64,000 bases of DNA from Mycolicibacterium sp. HK-90. GTDB lineage: Bacteria; Actinomycetota; Actinomycetes; Mycobacteriales; Mycobacteriaceae. The translations under genes and the position numbers were made by a program. The notes under the pieces were generated by a model. It made no database searches. It was not told the origin of the DNA and saw nothing but the letters and a program-made list of their open reading frames with translations. The stretch lies in assembly GCF_030486405.1 (NCBI RefSeq), contig NZ_CP129613.1, positions 248,001 to 312,000 of the forward strand. The letters are read 5' to 3'. Each line of letters starts with the position of its first letter. The first letter of the stretch is position 1. Below, piece after piece: positions 8,191-17,263 of this stretch.

Positions 8191-9302
8191 TGACCCCGTT
8201 GGCGATCCCGGACGGCCTGCTGCGGCAGGCCCAGCTGATCGCCGATGACTTCGCGTCCCACACCGGCGTGGCGCTCGACCCCGTCGAACTGGTCACCGGC
8301 CGAGCGGCGATCTTGGACATCGCGCCCGACGGACAGGTCTCGGCAGGTGGAGCGAGCCGGCTGCTGGCCACCGTCGACGGCTGGTGTGCCCTCACGCTGT
8401 CCCGCCCCGATGACATCGCCGCGATTCCTGCGCTGCTGCAGCAGGATTCGATACCCGATGACCCGTGGCCGGCGGTGACGGCGTGGGCCACGGCGAACAC
8501 GGCCCGCGAGGTGGCCGAACGGTCCCGCCTGCTCGGACTGCCGGTGGCCGTGCTCGGTGAAACCCCGCCCACGGCGCCGGTGGTGAGCCAGCTCGGTCCG
8601 CGCCAGGCCGGGACGCTGGCCGGGGTACTCGTGGCCGACCTGTCGTCGATGTGGGCCGGGCCGCTGTGTGGGCAGCTGCTGGCCCGGGCCGGCGCCACCG
8701 TCGTCAAGGTCGAGAGTCGGAACCGCCCGGACGGCACCCGCGCCGGCGCGCCGGAGTTCTTCGACTGGATGAACGGCGGAAAACTCTGCTATGCAATCGA
8801 TTTCGACGAGCCTGGCGACCTGACTCGACTGCTGAACGCGGCTGACGTGGTGATCGAGGCCTCCCGCCCGGCGGCGCTGGCCCGGCGCGGGCTGGGACCC
8901 GAGACCGTAGCCGCCCGGCCCGGACGAATCTGGCTTCGCATCACCGGGCACGGCGTCGAGGGGGAGCGGGCCGACTGGGTGGCGTTCGGTGATGATGCCG
9001 CAGCGTCGGGCGGCTTGGTCGGATACCGCGACGGCACACCGGTATTCATCGGCGACGCCATCGCCGATCCACTCACGGGCCTGCACGCCGCGGCTGCGGT
9101 GGCGGCGTCGCGTGAACGTGGCGGCGGTGAGCTGATCGAATTCTCGATGGCGGCCGTGGCCGCCGGTTACCGCTCGGGAGACACCCAAGGGGTTGAGGTG
9201 ACACCGGTGCGCCCCGCCACACCGTCGGCCGGTCGCGGGCTAGGCGCCGACAACGAGGTGGTGCGGCAACTGATAGCCGAACGGACCACCGCACCATGCT
9301 GA
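8190..9302 (+). CDS. Family III (CaiB/BaiF-like) CoA-transferase
   Basis: A 370-residue protein whose segment from about residue 150 (LAGVLVADLSSMWAGPLCGQ then GATVVKVES) is the N-terminal nucleotide-fold of class III CoA-transferases, and IGDAIADPLTGLHAAAA supplies the usual catalytic-Asp region. Unusually, residues 1-130 (with GASRLLATVDGWCALTLSRPDD) resemble the region normally found later in these enzymes, so the order of segments looks permuted or the protein is a fusion of partial domains. It would move CoA between carboxylates. Start and stop overlap both neighbours (1 and 7 bases). Confidence 0.75.
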   Translation: MTPLAIPDGLLRQAQLIADDFASHTGVALDPVELVTGRAAILDIAPDGQVSAGGASRLLATVDGWCALTLSRPDDIAAIPALLQQDSIPDDPWPAVTAWATANTAREVAERSRLLGLPVAVLGETPPTAPVVSQLGPRQAGTLAGVLVADLSSMWAGPLCGQLLARAGATVVKVESRNRPDGTRAGAPEFFDWMNGGKLCYAIDFDEPGDLTRLLNAADVVIEASRPAALARRGLGPETVAARPGRIWLRITGHGVEGERADWVAFGDDAAASGGLVGYRDGTPVFIGDAIADPLTGLHAAAAVAASRERGGGELIEFSMAAVAAGYRSGDTQGVEVTPVRPATPSAGRGLGADNEVVRQLIAERTTAPC

Positions 9303-10573
9303 TTCGTCGCGCAACGTTGCTGGACGGGGCGGTGGTCGACATCCGGCTCGGCGACACCATCGAGCAGGTCGCCGCGTCGTTGTCGCCCAATCCTGGCGAG
9401 AACGTCCTCGACGCCGCGTCCGGCACGGTCATCCCCGGGCTTCATGACCACCACCTCCATGTGTATTCGGCTGCTGCCGAGGCGGATTCGATCCGGGTCG
9501 GCCCTGCCGAGGTTTCCGACGCAGCGGGGCTGGCCCGGGCGTTGACCTCTGCGGTGGCCGGCAGTGACGGGTGGATCCGCGCCGTCGGCTATCACGAGGC
9601 GGTGGCCGGGCCGCTGGATCGGGACTTGCTCGACCGGCTGATCCCCGGCATTCCCGTGCGCGTGCAACATCGCAGCGGCGTGTTGTGGACGGTGAACTCA
9701 CCAGGATTGGCGGCCCTGGGCCTGGGGGATCACCCCGACGGAAGATTTCGCAGCGCGGATGACACTTGGACGGAGGCACTGGAGCGGCGACCGGCGGCGG
9801 TAGCGGAGTTCAGCGCCCGCCTCGCCGGTTACGGCGTCACGGGTGTCACCGACGCAACGCCTGATCTGGCCGTCGCCGATCGCCCGACCGGCCTGCGGCA
9901 ACGGGTGTACTACCTGGCGCCGGGCAAGCGGATCCTGCACGACGACGGACTCGACCTGGATGCGTTGACCGTGTGGATCGCCGAGCGCCACCGGGCCGGT
10001 GCACCGGTGGCCGTGCACTGCGTGACCGCGGCCCAACTCGTCGTCACCATCGCCGCGCTGCGCGCTGCCGGCAGCCATCCCGCCGACCGGATCGAGCACG
10101 CGGCGATGGTGCCCGCCGATTGCGTCGACGACCTCATCGCACTCGGGGTCACCGTGGTGACCCAACCCAACTTTGTCGCCGAGCGGGGTGATCAGTACCG
10201 CACGGATGTGCCTGCCGCCGAACAAGAGCAGCTCTGGCGGCTCGGTTCGCTACTGGCCGCCGGGGTGCCCGTGGGGTTGTCCACCGATGCGCCCTTCGGT
10301 TCGCCTGACCCCTGGGCCGCGATGCGCGCCGCGGTACATCGCCGCACTCCGGAGGGCGTGGTGCTCAACCCGGCCGAACGGATATCCGGCCGGCGGGCGC
10401 TGACCCTGTTTCTGGGCCGCGCCGACGCTCCGGCCAGTGCCCGGCGGGTCGTCCCCGGCCAGCCCGGTGACCTGTGCGTGCTGGCGGCCTCGCCCCAGCG
10501 GGTGGTCGATGCGCTCGACGCCGATCTGGTGGCTGCCACCGTCGTCGGCGGTGTGGTGGTGTTTCAGCGGTGA
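9296..10573 (+). CDS. Amidohydrolase family protein (YtcJ/imidazolonepropionase-like)
   Basis: A 425-residue metal-dependent hydrolase of the amidohydrolase superfamily. The metal-binding DHHLHVY motif follows SGTVIPGLHD near residue 50; a later HCVT histidine (about 239), the IEHAAM histidine and STDAPFGSPDPW with the catalytic Asp are all present. Members cleave C-N or other bonds of cyclic amides, imines or N-formyl compounds. In this operon it could open or deacylate a nitrogen-containing substrate before CoA activation. It overlaps the previous gene by 7 bases and the transporter start by 4. Confidence 0.82.
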   Translation: MLIRRATLLDGAVVDIRLGDTIEQVAASLSPNPGENVLDAASGTVIPGLHDHHLHVYSAAAEADSIRVGPAEVSDAAGLARALTSAVAGSDGWIRAVGYHEAVAGPLDRDLLDRLIPGIPVRVQHRSGVLWTVNSPGLAALGLGDHPDGRFRSADDTWTEALERRPAAVAEFSARLAGYGVTGVTDATPDLAVADRPTGLRQRVYYLAPGKRILHDDGLDLDALTVWIAERHRAGAPVAVHCVTAAQLVVTIAALRAAGSHPADRIEHAAMVPADCVDDLIALGVTVVTQPNFVAERGDQYRTDVPAAEQEQLWRLGSLLAAGVPVGLSTDAPFGSPDPWAAMRAAVHRRTPEGVVLNPAERISGRRALTLFLGRADAPASARRVVPGQPGDLCVLAASPQRVVDALDADLVAATVVGGVVVFQR

Positions 10574-11742
10574 GTGTGTGGCGGGTGCCGGGCATGCCGG
10601 CGTTGTTGGCCTGTGCCGCATTGGGGTTCACCGGGTTCTCCCTGCTGTTGCCGGCAGCGCCGATGTGGGCGGTGCACATCGGTGCTGACAATCTGGGCGC
10701 CGGTGTGGTCAACAGCGTGCTGATGTTGTGCACGGTCATCGCCCAGTTGCTGGTCGGAAAGTTCCTGCGCAGAGCCGGCTGGGGCATCACCCTCGCCCTC
10801 GGGTTGATACTGCTGGGCGCACCGGCCCTCTTTCACCCGTTCGCCGCCTCGTTGTGGCAGGTGCTGCTGCTGGCGGCGTTGCGGGGACTGGGCTTCGGCG
10901 TCCTGACGGTCTGCGGGGTTCGGGGCATCGCCGCGCTGATCCCGCAGGAGCGCCGCGGGCGCGCGATCGGTGCGTACGGTCTGGCCATCGCGGCCCCGCA
11001 GTTCGTCTTCACCCCGCTGGCGCCGTGGCTCGCCGAGCACATGGGATATCAGCTGGTGTTCGTCCTGGCCGCGGCCCCGTTGTTGGCGGTGCCGTTGGCC
11101 TTCACCCGTCCCGCGCCGCACCTGGCCGATGAGCCGGGGACGGGGCGCCTCGCCGGGATCAGCGGGCTGGTGCTCCCGATCTCCGCACTGGTGGTGATCA
11201 CCGCGGCAGGCGGTGGCATTCTCACGTTCGCCCCGCAACTGGGCGGCACCGCAACCGCATTCGCTGCCCTGTTGGCAATGACAGGGACAACGGCCCTGGC
11301 CCGGTGGCTGATCGGTGGTGTCGCCGATCGTCACGGCCCGGCCAGGTTCATCGCGCCCATGCTGGGTGTCGGCGCGGTAGGTCTGGCGGTGATCGCCACC
11401 GGGATCAACCTGGGTCGGCTCATGGGCGCCGCATTGGTGATCGGCGGATGTGTGCTGGTCGGCATCTCCTATGGGGCATTGCAGAACCTGACCCTGGTGC
11501 ACGCGTTCACCGCGACCGGCAGGAGCGGCGACCAGGTGGGCCACGGTGCGGTCAGCGTGGCGTGGAACGTCGGTTTCGACGCGGGCACCGGCCTGGGATC
11601 GCTTGCCGTGGGTGCGCTGGCCACCTCGTTTTCGTTCCCGACGGCATTCGCGGTGATGACGGCCGCGTGTGTGGGCGTGGGGATGATGTGGGTATTCCAC
11701 CGCCATGACGGGTATGGACCAGGGCGAGACGCCGCTGCTTGA
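10570..11742 (+). CDS. MFS transporter
   Basis: A 390-residue, strongly hydrophobic protein with about 12 predicted membrane segments and a loop rich in basic residues around RRGRAIGAYG after TM4/5, typical of the major facilitator superfamily. The GTG at 10570 overlaps the amidohydrolase stop (GTGA) and is preferred over earlier in-frame starts that would lie inside that gene. As the only permease in the run, it is the natural candidate for import of the pathway substrate or export of an intermediate. Its 3' end overlaps the decarboxylase by 38 bases. Confidence 0.85.
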   Translation: MSVWRVPGMPALLACAALGFTGFSLLLPAAPMWAVHIGADNLGAGVVNSVLMLCTVIAQLLVGKFLRRAGWGITLALGLILLGAPALFHPFAASLWQVLLLAALRGLGFGVLTVCGVRGIAALIPQERRGRAIGAYGLAIAAPQFVFTPLAPWLAEHMGYQLVFVLAAAPLLAVPLAFTRPAPHLADEPGTGRLAGISGLVLPISALVVITAAGGGILTFAPQLGGTATAFAALLAMTGTTALARWLIGGVADRHGPARFIAPMLGVGAVGLAVIATGINLGRLMGAALVIGGCVLVGISYGALQNLTLVHAFTATGRSGDQVGHGAVSVAWNVGFDAGTGLGSLAVGALATSFSFPTAFAVMTAACVGVGMMWVFHRHDGYGPGRDAAA

Positions 11743-13171
11743 CGCGTTGCACGCGTACCACAACTCCAACCGATACGGATTCTCGCCGCCGGGGCATCGA
11801 CAGGGCCGCGGCGTCGATCAACGTGTGCTGCAGGTCCTGGGGCGGGAACCGTTCTTCAGTGACGTGCTGGCCAGTGGCGGGCTCGACGACCGGCAGATGA
11901 ACAACGGCTACCTGAAGCGGGCCGAGGAGCTGATGGCCGAGGCCGTGGGGGCCAGGGTGGCGTGGTTCTCCACGTGCGGCAGTTCGCTGTCGGTCAAGGC
12001 CGCCATGATGGCGGTCGCCGGGTGCGACGGCAGCCTGCTGCTGAGCCGGGACAGCCACAAGTCGGTGGTGGCCGGCCTGATCTTCTCGGGTCTGGTGCCG
12101 CGCTGGATCACGCCGCAATGGGATGCCGAACGTCATCTCTCGCACCCGCCGTCCCCGCAGCAGGTTGAAGAGGCCTGGCAGCGGCACCCGGACGCCGCTG
12201 CCGCGTTGATCGTCAGCCCCAGTCCCTATGGCACCTGCGCCGACATCGAGGGCATCGCCACGGTCTGTCATGCCCGGGGTAAGCCGCTGATCGTCGACGA
12301 GGCGTGGGGTGCTCATCTGCCGTTCCACGAGGACCTGCCCACCTGGGCGATGAACGCCGGCGCCGACGTGTGTGTGGTGAGTGTGCACAAGATGGGTGCC
12401 GGGTTCGAACAGGGTTCGGTCTTCCATCTGCAGGGCGACCTGGTGGACGAGAACCGGCTGTCCGCGTGTGCTGACCTGCTGATGACGACCAGTCCGAACG
12501 TGCTGGTGTACAGCGCGATAGACGGTTGGCGGCGGCAGATGGTGCAGCACGGACACGAGTTGATGGGTGCCGCACTGGATTTGGCGAACGCCACCCGCCG
12601 GGAGATCGAGGAGATCGACGACATCGAGGTTCTTGACGAGGAGCTGCTCGGCAACGAGGCGTCTCACGATCTCGATCGGCTGCAGGTGCTGATCGATGTC
12701 TCGGCGACCGGCACGTCGGGCTATCAGGCGGCGGATTGGTTGCGGGAGTACTGCCAGCTCGACATGGGGATGACCGACCATCGCCGGGTGCTGGCCACGA
12801 TGTCGCTGGCCGACGGACCCGATACCGCGGGCCGATTGGTCGAGGCACTCAAGCTGTGGCGCAAGGCCGCCCACGAGTTCGATCCGCCGCCGCGGGTCGC
12901 GCTGCCCTCACCCGCCGAACTCGAGCTGGAGTCGGTGGTCACGCCCCGCGATGCCTTCTTCGGCCCCGTCGAAGACGTTCCGGTGGAGAAGGCCGCCGGC
13001 CGGATCGCCGCCGAGCAGATCACGCCGTACCCGCCGGGTATTCCGACGGTGGTTCCGGGCGAGCGGATCAACCGGGCCGTCCTGGACTACTTGCGTACCG
13101 GGCTGGCGGCGGGCATGAACGTTCCGGATCCGGCCGATCCCTCGCTGCGCACGGTCCGCGTGGTGAAGTAG
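11705..13171 (+). CDS. Orn/Lys/Arg decarboxylase-like PLP enzyme
   Basis: A 488-residue fold-type I PLP enzyme resembling the short Orn/Lys/Arg decarboxylases (SpeA of Bacillus type) that lack the N-terminal wing domain. Visible are the family opening HNSNRYGFSPPGHRQG, the cofactor segment STCGSSLSVKAAMMA, RDSHKSV, VDEAWGAHLPFH, and the Schiff-base lysine in SVHKMGAGFEQGS. The C-terminal domain carries ITPYPPGIP, typical of this family. It would decarboxylate an amino acid to an amine; the substrate is not predictable from sequence. It is the last gene of the overlapping run and its 3' 85 bases overlap udgX on the other strand. Confidence 0.87.
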   Translation: MTGMDQGETPLLDALHAYHNSNRYGFSPPGHRQGRGVDQRVLQVLGREPFFSDVLASGGLDDRQMNNGYLKRAEELMAEAVGARVAWFSTCGSSLSVKAAMMAVAGCDGSLLLSRDSHKSVVAGLIFSGLVPRWITPQWDAERHLSHPPSPQQVEEAWQRHPDAAAALIVSPSPYGTCADIEGIATVCHARGKPLIVDEAWGAHLPFHEDLPTWAMNAGADVCVVSVHKMGAGFEQGSVFHLQGDLVDENRLSACADLLMTTSPNVLVYSAIDGWRRQMVQHGHELMGAALDLANATRREIEEIDDIEVLDEELLGNEASHDLDRLQVLIDVSATGTSGYQAADWLREYCQLDMGMTDHRRVLATMSLADGPDTAGRLVEALKLWRKAAHEFDPPPRVALPSPAELELESVVTPRDAFFGPVEDVPVEKAAGRIAAEQITPYPPGIPTVVPGERINRAVLDYLRTGLAAGMNVPDPADPSLRTVRVVK

Positions 13172-13788
13172 GCGGTGTGCAGGTCGGCGACCAATCCGTC
13201 GAAGGCTTCCTCACGCGTGTTCGACGGACCGCGCAACACCGCCGACGGGTGAATGGTTGCCACCAGTGCCGGGTCCTCGCCGTCGAAGAGTCCGGCGGCG
13301 TGCAGAATCTCGCCCCGGTGGCGGGACACCCGAAAGTCGTTGCCCAACAGGGACTTGGCGGCTGTTGCCCCGAGCAGCACGACGACTTCCGGTGACACCA
13401 CGTCCAATTCGGCCAGCAACCACGGCCGGCATGCCACCACCTCGGTACGGCTGGGCGTCTTGTGGATCCGGCGCTTGCCGCGTTCGGCGATGGTGAACTT
13501 GAAATGTTTGACCGCATTGGTCAGGTAGAGCTTGTCACGGTCGATCTCGGCCGCTGCCAGGGCCTTGTCCAGCACCCGCCCCGCCGGGCCGACGAAGGGG
13601 GCTCCGGCACGGTCCTCGCGGTCACCGGGTTGCTCGCCGATCAACAGCATCCTGGCCGACTTCGGGCCGGCACCGAACACGGTCTGGGTGGCGTCGCGGT
13701 ACAGCGGACATCCCTCGCAGTGCCGGGCGGCCCTGGCCAACTCGGCGAGATCGCGTGTCTCGGGTACGAATGCGTCAGCACCGGTCAT
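13087..13788 (-). CDS. udgX: UdgX-type uracil-DNA glycosylase
   Basis: A 233-residue family-4-like uracil-DNA glycosylase with the four Fe-S cysteines partly visible (CEGCPLY near 24-27), the GEQPGDREDRAGAPFVGPAG motif (51-70) and TNAVKHFKF. The lysine/arginine loop GKRRIHK places H109 at the same number as the histidine of M. smegmatis UdgX that forms a covalent bond to the abasic site after uracil removal. It therefore should be a suicide, crosslinking DNA-repair enzyme. The ATG at 13788 is chosen because upstream in-frame codons translate the neighbouring remnant. The last 28 codons overlap the decarboxylase 3' end. Confidence 0.92.
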   Translation of the reverse strand: MTGADAFVPETRDLAELARAARHCEGCPLYRDATQTVFGAGPKSARMLLIGEQPGDREDRAGAPFVGPAGRVLDKALAAAEIDRDKLYLTNAVKHFKFTIAERGKRRIHKTPSRTEVVACRPWLLAELDVVSPEVVVLLGATAAKSLLGNDFRVSRHRGEILHAAGLFDGEDPALVATIHPSAVLRGPSNTREEAFDGLVADLHTAYFTTRTVRSEGSAGSGTFMPAASPVRK

Positions 13789-13805
13789 GCCCGTTGGGAT
13801 ACCCC

Positions 13806-14034
13806 GCGACGACCGTTTCGCCACGCGTCCGGTGGGTATCCGTTGTTGCAGACAAAGGGCGCGTCGACCCGCAACGCCATCCTCTACTTGCACGGTGGGG
13901 TGTTTCTGATCTGTGGGCTCAACACCCACCGTGCGCTGGCAGCCCGGTTGTCGGCCGCGGCCCACGCCGTGGTGCTCACCGCCGGCTGCCGGGTTTGCCG
14001 GTTCCCCGCCTCGGGTATGCGGCGGGTGCCAGTT
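13806..14034 (+). pseudogene. Remnant of an alpha/beta hydrolase
   Basis: One frame between udgX and the catalase reads NAILYLHGGVFLICGLNTHR then ALAARLSAAAHAVVL, which is the oxyanion HGGxF motif and following helix of HSL-type esterases (intact relatives have HGGAF). No plausible start, nucleophile elbow GxSxG or C-terminal half remains, and the sequence after about 13985 no longer looks like the family. It is best read as a decayed gene fragment; the region is otherwise without a gene. Confidence 0.5.
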
Positions 14035-14077
14035 GACCGGCAGTGCCGGGTGACCCGACGTGCGACGAGGAGGCGTG

Positions 14078-16177
14078 GTGGCGGACAAGGCAGATCCCAA
14101 GCAGAAGCAACTCGATGAATCCCGGTTCGAGCGGGCCGAAGGATTCCTGACCACCCAGCAGGGCGTGCGCGTCGACCACACCGACGACGCGCTGACCGTC
14201 GGCGATCGTGGACCGACGCTGCTGGAAGATTTTCACGCCAGGGAAAAGGTCACCCATTTCGACCACGAGCGGATCCCCGAGCGCGTGGTCCACGCGCGCG
14301 GCGCGGGAGCCTACGGCTACTTCGAACCGTATGACGACTCACTGAGCGAATTCACCGCCGCCAAGTTCCTGACCAGCCCCGGCACCCGCACCCCGGTCTT
14401 CGTGCGGTTCTCGACCGTCGCCGGCTCCCGAGGTTCCGCCGACACGGTGCGTGATGTTCGCGGGTTCGCCACCAAGTTCTACACCGAGCAGGGCAACTAC
14501 GATCTGGTCGGCAACAATTTCCCGGTCTTCTTCATCCAGGACGGCATCAAGTTCCCCGATTTCGTCCATGCGGTGAAACCCGAGCCACACAACGAGATTC
14601 CGCAGGCCGCGTCGGCACACGACACGTTGTGGGACTTCGTCTCACTGCAGCCCGAAACCCTGCACACGATCATGTGGCTGATGTCTGACCGCGCGCTGCC
14701 CCGCAGCTATCGGATGATGCAGGGATTCGGCGTGCACACCTTCCGATTCGTCAACGCGGCCGGCGAGGGCACGTTCGTGAAATTCCACTGGAAGCCCAAG
14801 CTGGGCGTGCACTCGCTGCTGTGGGAGGAGTGCCAGAAGGTCGCAGGCACCGATCCGGATTTCAACCGCCGCGACCTGTGGGATGCGATCGAGTCCGGTC
14901 AGTATCCGGAGTGGGAGCTCGGTGTGCAGCTGGTCGCCGAGTCCGACGAGTTCCGGTTCCCGTTCGATCTACTGGACGCCACGAAGATCATTCCGGAGGA
15001 GGTCATCCCGGTTCGCCCGGTGGGCAAGATGGTGCTCAACCGCAACCCGGACAACTTCTTCGCCGAGACCGAGCAGGTGGCCTTCCACACCGCCAACGTG
15101 GTGCCCGGGATCGATTTCACCAACGATCCGCTGCTGCAGTTCCGCAACTTCTCCTACCTGGACACGCAATTGATCCGGTTGGGCGGGCCGAACTTCGCCC
15201 AGCTTCCGGTGAACCGGCCGGTGGCCGAGGTGCACACCAACCAACATGACGGTTACGGTCAGCAGCGCATCGCCCGCGGCAGGACCAGTTACTTCAAGAA
15301 CAGCCTGGGCGGCGGGTGCCCGGCGTTGGCCGACGAGGACGTCTTCCGCCACTACACCCAGCGCGTGGATGGACACAAGATCCGCCAACGGGCCGAGAGC
15401 TTCAAGGACCACTACAGCCAGGCCCGCTTGTTCTGGAAGAGCATGTCGACGGTGGAGGCCAAACACATCGTGGCGGCCTTCGCATTCGAACTGGGAAAGG
15501 TTCACCCCGACACCGGAATTCGAGAACGCGTGGTGGAGCAGCTCAACCTCGTCGACAACGGCCTGGCCGGCCAGGTGGCCGGAAAGCTCGGGCTGCCCGC
15601 GCCAGACGCGGTGCCGATCGAACACGACGAGCCGGCCTCGCCCGCGCTGTCGCAGCTCAACACCGCCACCGACAGCGTCGAATCCCGCAAGATCGCCCTG
15701 CTCGCCGACCACGGCGTCGACGTCGACGCCGTCGAGCAGTTCAAGAGTGCGATGGCCGAGCACGGCGCCATCGTCGAGGTGCTGTCCCCGACCGGCGGCG
15801 GCACCTTGCGTGGCGCGTCGGGTGGCGAACTCCCGGTCGACAAGGGGCTGACCACGATGGCCTCGGTGCTCTACGACGCGGTCGCGGTGGCCGGCGGAGC
15901 CGAGTCGGTGGAGAGTCTGCTGCAGGACGGATATGCGGTGCACTTCGTCACCGAGGCCTACCGGCACCTGAAAGCGGTACTTGCATTCGGCGAGGGTTCG
16001 GAAATGCTGCGCGGCGCTGGCGTCATCGCGTCGTCACCCGGAGACCAGGTCGAGTCCGACGGTGGTGTGGTCACCGCGCCCGGCGGCGATCTACCGGACG
16101 AGTTCGTCGAGGCCGCTGTTGCGGTGATGGCCAAGCACCGGGTCTGGGATCGCGAAACCGACGCGGTACCAGCCTGA
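14078..16177 (+). CDS. katE: Large-subunit (clade 2) monofunctional catalase
   Basis: A 699-residue catalase of the HPII/KatE type that splits hydrogen peroxide into water and oxygen. Distal-side heme residues are seen in [15 protein letters not shown] (His) and [17 protein letters not shown] (Asn), and the proximal heme tyrosine in RNFSYLDTQ. The last ~150 residues, after [14 protein letters not shown], form the extra flavodoxin/DJ-1-like domain that defines the large-subunit clade. GTG 14078 is chosen as start: it follows GAGGAGG at 14067-14073, and beginning with [11 protein letters not shown] suits the family. It is followed by a small acidic gene in the same direction. Confidence 0.95.
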   Translation: MADKADPKQKQLDESRFERAEGFLTTQQGVRVDHTDDALTVGDRGPTLLEDFHAREKVTHFDHERIPERVVHARGAGAYGYFEPYDDSLSEFTAAKFLTSPGTRTPVFVRFSTVAGSRGSADTVRDVRGFATKFYTEQGNYDLVGNNFPVFFIQDGIKFPDFVHAVKPEPHNEIPQAASAHDTLWDFVSLQPETLHTIMWLMSDRALPRSYRMMQGFGVHTFRFVNAAGEGTFVKFHWKPKLGVHSLLWEECQKVAGTDPDFNRRDLWDAIESGQYPEWELGVQLVAESDEFRFPFDLLDATKIIPEEVIPVRPVGKMVLNRNPDNFFAETEQVAFHTANVVPGIDFTNDPLLQFRNFSYLDTQLIRLGGPNFAQLPVNRPVAEVHTNQHDGYGQQRIARGRTSYFKNSLGGGCPALADEDVFRHYTQRVDGHKIRQRAESFKDHYSQARLFWKSMSTVEAKHIVAAFAFELGKVHPDTGIRERVVEQLNLVDNGLAGQVAGKLGLPAPDAVPIEHDEPASPALSQLNTATDSVESRKIALLADHGVDVDAVEQFKSAMAEHGAIVEVLSPTGGGTLRGASGGELPVDKGLTTMASVLYDAVAVAGGAESVESLLQDGYAVHFVTEAYRHLKAVLAFGEGSEMLRGAGVIASSPGDQVESDGGVVTAPGGDLPDEFVEAAVAVMAKHRVWDRETDAVPA

Positions 16178-16190
16178 TTCGGAGGAGAAC

Positions 16191-16442
16191 ATGAGCGACA
16201 CCGATATGGGTCCGGACGATACGTTGCCGCCCAGCGAGTCGACGGACTCCGACGAGGTCGGCAACGCCGACGGTGATGAAGTGGTGGACCCGCCGGAGGA
16301 TTGGCATGGTGCCGACCGGGCGGACACCGACGAGACACTGGATCGCAAGCTCGCCGCCGAGGAACCTGATCAGCCGACGGGTGCTCCACGGCGCGACGGG
16401 GGCGACGAGGGCGACGACTCGTTCTACGACGTGGTGCGGTGA
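16191..16442 (+). CDS. Small acidic hypothetical protein
   Basis: An 83-residue, very acidic and presumably disordered protein (many Asp/Glu, with DEVVDPPEDWHG in the middle and DDSFYDVVR at the C-terminus). It has no membrane segment or known domain. A good ribosome-binding site GGAGGAG precedes the ATG, and it begins 13 bases after the catalase stop, so it is co-transcribed with katE. A role in oxidative or stationary-phase stress would be a guess from position alone. Confidence 0.7.
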   Translation: MSDTDMGPDDTLPPSESTDSDEVGNADGDEVVDPPEDWHGADRADTDETLDRKLAAEEPDQPTGAPRRDGGDEGDDSFYDVVR

Positions 16443-16446
16443 GGGG

Positions 16447-17214
16447 TCAGCCGGCCTGGCGTTGCAGGGTTACCGAGGCGGTGTTGGCATCGGCGTGGGT
16501 CGCGATGCCGCTGCCCTTCGCCGTGACGGCCAGCGCCGTGCGGTCCCCACGGAACAAGTCTCGGGAGAATTCGCAGGGTGTGCCGCTCTGGTCGTAGGTG
16601 ATGCGGGTGATCAACAGCAGCGCGGCCTTGGGCTTGATGCCCAGCAGGGTGGCCTCGCTGCTCGTGGCGCTGACCGCCTCGATGCGTTCGTCGGCACGGC
16701 CGGTGACCAAACCGTATTGGGATTCCAGGATTTCGTAGAGTGATCCGCCGAGTTGCTGGTCGAGCAGGCCGGGAAACGCGTCGGCGGGGAACTGAGCGTG
16801 TTCCAGCGAGATGGGGAAGCCGTCGGCCAGCCGAACCCGCTGGATCTCGATGACGTAGTCACCGGGCTCGAGCCGCAGCGCGGTTCGGGTGACGTCGTCG
16901 GGGGTGGTGATGCGCGTCGAGAGCACCCGGGTGCCCGCGACGTATCCCTGATTGGCCAGGAAGGCGGGCACACCGACCACATCGGACAGGTGCCGCTCGA
17001 CCTGACCGTGGCTGATGAAGATGCCGCCCGCCCGGCCGATCACCCGGTGCACCAGCCCGGCCTCCTCCAGCGCGGCCAGTACCTGCCGCAGGCTGGAGCG
17101 GCTGGTGCCATAGCGTTCGGCCAGGTCACGCTCACTGCCGAGTTTGGCGCCGGGGGTGCCCGCGTTGATGTCGGCGACGATGCGCCTGCGCAACTCCTCG
17201 CTGTGAACTGCCAC
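16447..17214 (-). CDS. GntR (HutC subfamily) regulator of the microcompartment locus
   Basis: A 255-residue regulator with an N-terminal winged helix (about 5-75: LGSERDLAERYGTSRSSLRQ, then ALEEAGLVHRVIGRAGGIF) and a C-terminal UTRA/chorismate-lyase-like effector domain (about 90-240: ALRLEPGDYVIEIQRVRLAD and PFEFSRD-like CEFSRDLFRGDR). GTG 17214 is used because longer starts run into the promoter and SDR gene. It is the terminal gene of the BMC transcription direction but has its own 49-base upstream gap with a TTGGTA-NN-GCCAA palindrome, repeated at the divergent permease/operon promoter, so it likely controls both itself and the locus. Confidence 0.88.
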   Translation of the reverse strand: MAVHSEELRRRIVADINAGTPGAKLGSERDLAERYGTSRSSLRQVLAALEEAGLVHRVIGRAGGIFISHGQVERHLSDVVGVPAFLANQGYVAGTRVLSTRITTPDDVTRTALRLEPGDYVIEIQRVRLADGFPISLEHAQFPADAFPGLLDQQLGGSLYEILESQYGLVTGRADERIEAVSATSSEATLLGIKPKAALLLITRITYDQSGTPCEFSRDLFRGDRTALAVTAKGSGIATHADANTASVTLQRQAG

Positions 17215-17234
17215 CCCGGCCCCCTTACCGTGTA

Positions 17235-17247
17235 TTGGTACAGCCAA
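17235..17247. promoter_or_regulatory. Putative GntR operator upstream of the GntR gene
   Basis: TTGGTACAGCCAA, with ATTGG/CCAAT arms, sits 21 bases before the GntR start. It matches TTGGTAGTGCCAA at 24452-24464 in 11 of 13 positions, and the only two places I see it are the two promoter regions of this locus, which makes it the best candidate operator for the encoded GntR protein. Confidence 0.6.
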
Positions 17248-17263
17248 TTCTATCCGGGCTGAA

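Noticed and set aside
10564..11769. 401-residue minus-strand ORF opposite the MFS transporter
   Set aside because: Low-complexity polar composition (Q, H, R, G) and complete overlap with a clear membrane protein make it a shadow.
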